DNA of 64,000 bases, from positions 744,001-808,000 of the forward strand of contig JASJOG010000086.1 of assembly GCA_030142905.1 (NCBI GenBank), written 5' to 3'. Every line of letters starts with the position of its first letter. The first letter of the stretch is position 1. A program made the translations under genes and the position numbers. A model generated the notes under the pieces. That model worked only from the letters and a program-made list of their open reading frames with translations, made no database searches and had not been told where the DNA came from. Source of the DNA: Heliopora coerulea. Lineage: Eukaryota > Cnidaria > Anthozoa > Scleralcyonacea > Helioporidae. Shown in pieces: positions 61,234-64,000 of the stretch.

Positions 61234-63162
61234 ATGAATTCAAAGGATTTAAAGCTACGAGAAGACGATATACCGGGTGCAAAACTTCAAAAACCGGTGG
61301 AACAGTGTACCGTTGCTGTGCTTAAACGTTGGTTGATCTGTCGCGGTGCAAAAGTCGCCGGAAAGCGGCAAGATTTAGTGAAAAGGTATGCGTTGTTTTT
61401 CTCGTGCTGTAAAGCTCCTTCGCTGTGTTTTAAAATTTTGGTGTTTGTAGAGCACAAATTTTCGCATAGTTTAATAAATTATTTGGTGTTTTTTCGAAAA
61501 ATAGAGTCAACGACTACATTAATAATGGACTTGATAAAAATATAGTGGATTCAGATAGTGCTGTGAACTTGGCAAGGAAACGACTAGAGCTTGGTCTCGC
61601 TGAAGAAGTATATCCTGAAGTGAAAGCAAATTTTCCAAACACAGGATTTGGGACTACTGATCTTCCAAGAATATCTTATCATCAGATATGGAAATACTTG
61701 ATAGATGATGTGGAGCTTAAAAAACAATTGGCAATAGAAAAACCCATTGTTAAAGAGTATAATTTTTATAAATCAGGACATGTCCTTCAGATCTTCTCAA
61801 AAAAAGAACACAATAAACATTATGTTTTAAGCAAAGTACTTCCATCGATGAAAAAGGATAAAATCTACATAGTAAAGATTATCACAGTTAATGGTGACAT
61901 TTCCAATGCTTTTTGTTGTTGCCATGCAGGAGTGGATGGTCATTGCAATCATCTTGCAGCTACACTGTTTTCACTAGAAAACAGAACCAATAATAATATG
62001 GCTGCTCTGGCAAGAGAGAATAATCAAACACCACCAAATGTACTGTGCACATCACAGCCTTGCAAATGGAGCATTCCTAGAAAGCGCAAACTTGAACCAA
62101 AACCTGTTCAGTCGGTAAAATTTCAAAAACATACATATGGCAAGGTAACTAAACACACAACAAAGGAGTATGGTGATGTTCGAGCTCCTCACCAAAGAAG
62201 TACATCTATTAATCATTTAAAACATTTCTATGAGAAAGTGAAAAAGGTTGAGGAAACCACTGGCAAGAAAATGGGTCTTAGTTTAATATTGCCTCATGAT
62301 CTTCCCAGAAATAATCATATTTGTACTGAAACAGAAAAAATGCAGCATGTGCCAGAAAGCTCACAACCTGATGAACATTTGTGGAAGCTGGTATCACCAG
62401 ACAAGTCATGTCCATTGTCATTGAATGAGATAGCTGCCAAGGCTGAGCAAGTAAGGAAACGAATATTTGAATCAGCTAACTATCGTGATACAATCGAGAG
62501 GAAAACTAGAGACCAGTATAACTGCATGTTGTGGTACGACGTACATAAACCCAGAACAACGGCATCACAGACAAAAAGGTGTCTATTAAAAGAAAACAGG
62601 AGCTCAACAAAAGCAGTGTCTGAAGTTCTTATGTACAAACCAAGGATTGAAACATGCTTCATGAAAAAGGGAATAGCAATGGAACCAAAGATTATTGAGA
62701 GGTTTAGCAAGGAAACAGGAATTACTGTGAGGAAATGTGGATTTTTTTATATCCAAAACACATCCATATTTAGGTGCCTCTCCTGATGGCATTACTGAGA
62801 AAGAGAATTTGGTTGAAGTAAAATATGTAAATTCAAAAGATGAAGAATCAATGGAGGAAACCCTTTGTAGATTTGGAATATATTGACAAAATGCAGAGAG
62901 CATCAGAATAAACATGAATCATAAATACTACTTCCAAATTCAGCAACAACTTTTTTGTAGTGAATATATGGCATGTCATTTTATTGTGTCAAATGGCATT
63001 TGGCTACATACTGAAGTAGTTATGTTTAATAGTAATTTTTGGAATAATGTAATAATGCAACTTGAAAGGTTTTACTTCAACAACATTTTTCCTGAGTTAG
63101 TGTATCCCAAAGTACTTTATAGTGAATCACGTTGGAATAAGGATCAACAATTTCCATTGTAA
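61234..63162 (+). pseudogene. SAP + SWIM + YqaJ-nuclease protein of an ISL2EU-type transposon (frameshifted)
   Basis: Exon 1 (61234-61385) encodes a SAP DNA-binding motif ([20 protein letters not shown]). A 119-bp GT-AG intron joins in phase to 61505. Exon 2 has a SWIM zinc finger (FCCCHAGVDGHCNH) and then a YqaJ-type nuclease: RTTASQTKRC, GIAMEPKIIERFSKETG, GASPDGITEKENLVEVKY, NHKYYFQIQQQL. The nuclease frame is broken by one extra T in a T7 run near 62742-62750 and by an in-frame TGA at 62884-62886. Otherwise the reading continues to a TAA at 63160. ISL2EU DNA transposons are known to carry a YqaJ second gene; the converging DDE transposase supports this. Assembly error in the homopolymer is a possible alternative for the frameshift. 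Confidence 0.82.
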
Positions 63163-63233
63163 TGGTACAATAAATACAAATAGTTTGTTGTTTAATACTC
63201 ATATATTACATGGTTATATCACACTGGTGCTGT

Positions 63234-64000
63234 TCATGAAATAATTGGAGGCCAAAAATTTCACAAGCATGCAATAACAATCCATGCATCAGATGCAATA
63301 CTACAAGTACTGATTGGTATAACTCGATCAAAATAATGCCAATTTTTTAAACACTCCATGTAGTGCTCAACATGTATTCATAAGCTGGCAACTTTCTTGT
63401 TGTGCTCACTTTCTAATTTTGTAAATTGGCATTTGTCACTTAAAAAATCAGGCTTGACTAAGTTAGCTCCAATTGTAGCCAACTGGTCTTGAATTATGAA
63501 ACCTTTGTCTGCCATGATAAAATCTCCTTTTTGTATGTGATTTAGAAATCCAGACTTCTCAACAATATCTGGGTCACTTATAGATCCACAATACAGTTCA
63601 CTAGCAAATGAGACCACACCATTTGGAGTAATTCCAATAAGCCCCTTCATTGTGGTATGTGCCTTATAACTTGAATAACAAACGGACTGTTTGTCAATAC
63701 TTGATGGAGCTTCCATTCTGATTTCTGTGCAATCTATGATCAAAACTAATTCGGGATATAGTTCCTTAAATATAGAAGGCATGTAAAATTTCAGTTGCTC
63801 TTTGGTTGGCCATACAATACACAATGGTTGTAATTCGTGCTTCATGAATTTTATCCAGGTTCGAAAAATTTCTGACACTGTAGAGACACTTACTCCAAAC
63901 CGCTCTGCTAGGTCCCTTTCAAACAGACCAAGCCTTAGTCTTAGCAGAACAAGGGTAAATTCTTGCCATAAAGATAACTTTCTTTTAGTACCAGACTTTC
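63234..64000 (-). pseudogene. ISL2EU-like DDE transposase, 5' end beyond the window, two nonsense codons
   Basis: Reading in from the right edge, the frame has a helix-turn-helix (LSLWQEFTLVLLRLRLGLFE, AERFGVSVSTVSEIFRTW). A DDE nuclease domain of the DDE_Tnp_4 type follows: first Asp in VLIIDCTEIRME, second in GDFIMADKGF, third acidic residue in IHVEHYMECLKN. Premature TGA codons lie at 63378-63380 (in V-A-S-L-stop-I-H-V-E) and 63261-63263. The frame closes at 63234. It converges on the YqaJ gene with about 70 bp between stops, as expected for two genes of one transposon. Coding upstream of the HTH (possibly a THAP domain) is off the window. Confidence 0.85.

Noticed and set aside
62884..63380. 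TGA read as a sense codon
   Set aside because: The other genes in the window end at ordinary stops, two of them at TGA (CPOX, ANAPC7). The internal TGAs are confined to the transposon, so decay is the simpler explanation.

Overview
This is eukaryotic, animal nuclear DNA. The genes are split by many GT-AG introns, the spacers are AT-rich, there are no operons, and mobile elements are dense. The proteins I can name are ordinary metazoan ones. The mobile elements (tRNA-derived SINEs, Penelope-like elements, BEL/Pao, an ISL2EU-type DNA transposon, Crypton-like fragments, many palindromic MITEs) fit an anthozoan cnidarian, probably a coral or sea anemone. That placement is inference: no species can be read from the window.

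Left part (1-20.2 kb). A Shaker-type voltage-gated K+ channel gene (-) enters from the left edge; its intron carries a long GAA/TTC tract. About 4.8 kb with only repeats follows. Then come coproporphyrinogen oxidase (-, 6872-11453, five coding exons), ribosomal protein eL6 (+, 12597-17218, five exons) and peptidyl-tRNA hydrolase 2 (-, 17540-20224, six exons). CPOX and eL6 diverge; eL6 and PTRH2 converge tail to tail.

Centre (20.2-34.3 kb). ANAPC7, a TPR subunit of the anaphase-promoting complex, diverges from PTRH2 across a 256-bp gap. It runs through 21 coding exons to 34190. I joined every exon in phase, giving 557 residues. Its introns hold Crypton-like palindromic elements, tRNA SINEs, MITEs and a roughly 1.1-kb (ACTCC)n satellite whose long open frames are artefacts of a stop-free 15-bp period.

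Right-centre (34.3-53.2 kb). This part is gene-poor. It has one small intronless three-pass membrane protein ORF (35835-36167) and a three-exon gene (-, 38168-41263) for a secreted protein made of two cysteine-rich modules. The first intron of that gene is packed with nested MITEs, one interrupted by a tRNA-like insert with a clear 15-bp target duplication. The rest is repeats: inverted hairpins, SINE copies, a Penelope 3' fragment with a hammerhead-like core, GATA repeats and a 42-bp tandem array.

Right part (53.2-64 kb). A GT31 beta-1,3-galactosyltransferase-like gene (-, 53202 to about 61031) has two coding exons separated by a 6.8-kb intron. That intron holds two SINE families, a rearranged BEL/Pao remnant and a truncated Penelope-like element. 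Next to its 5' end lies an ISL2EU-like transposon. It encodes a SAP + SWIM + YqaJ-nuclease protein (+) convergent with a DDE transposase (-) that runs off the window. Both are inactivated by frameshift or nonsense changes. This two-protein transposon is the most unusual protein-coding system in the window.
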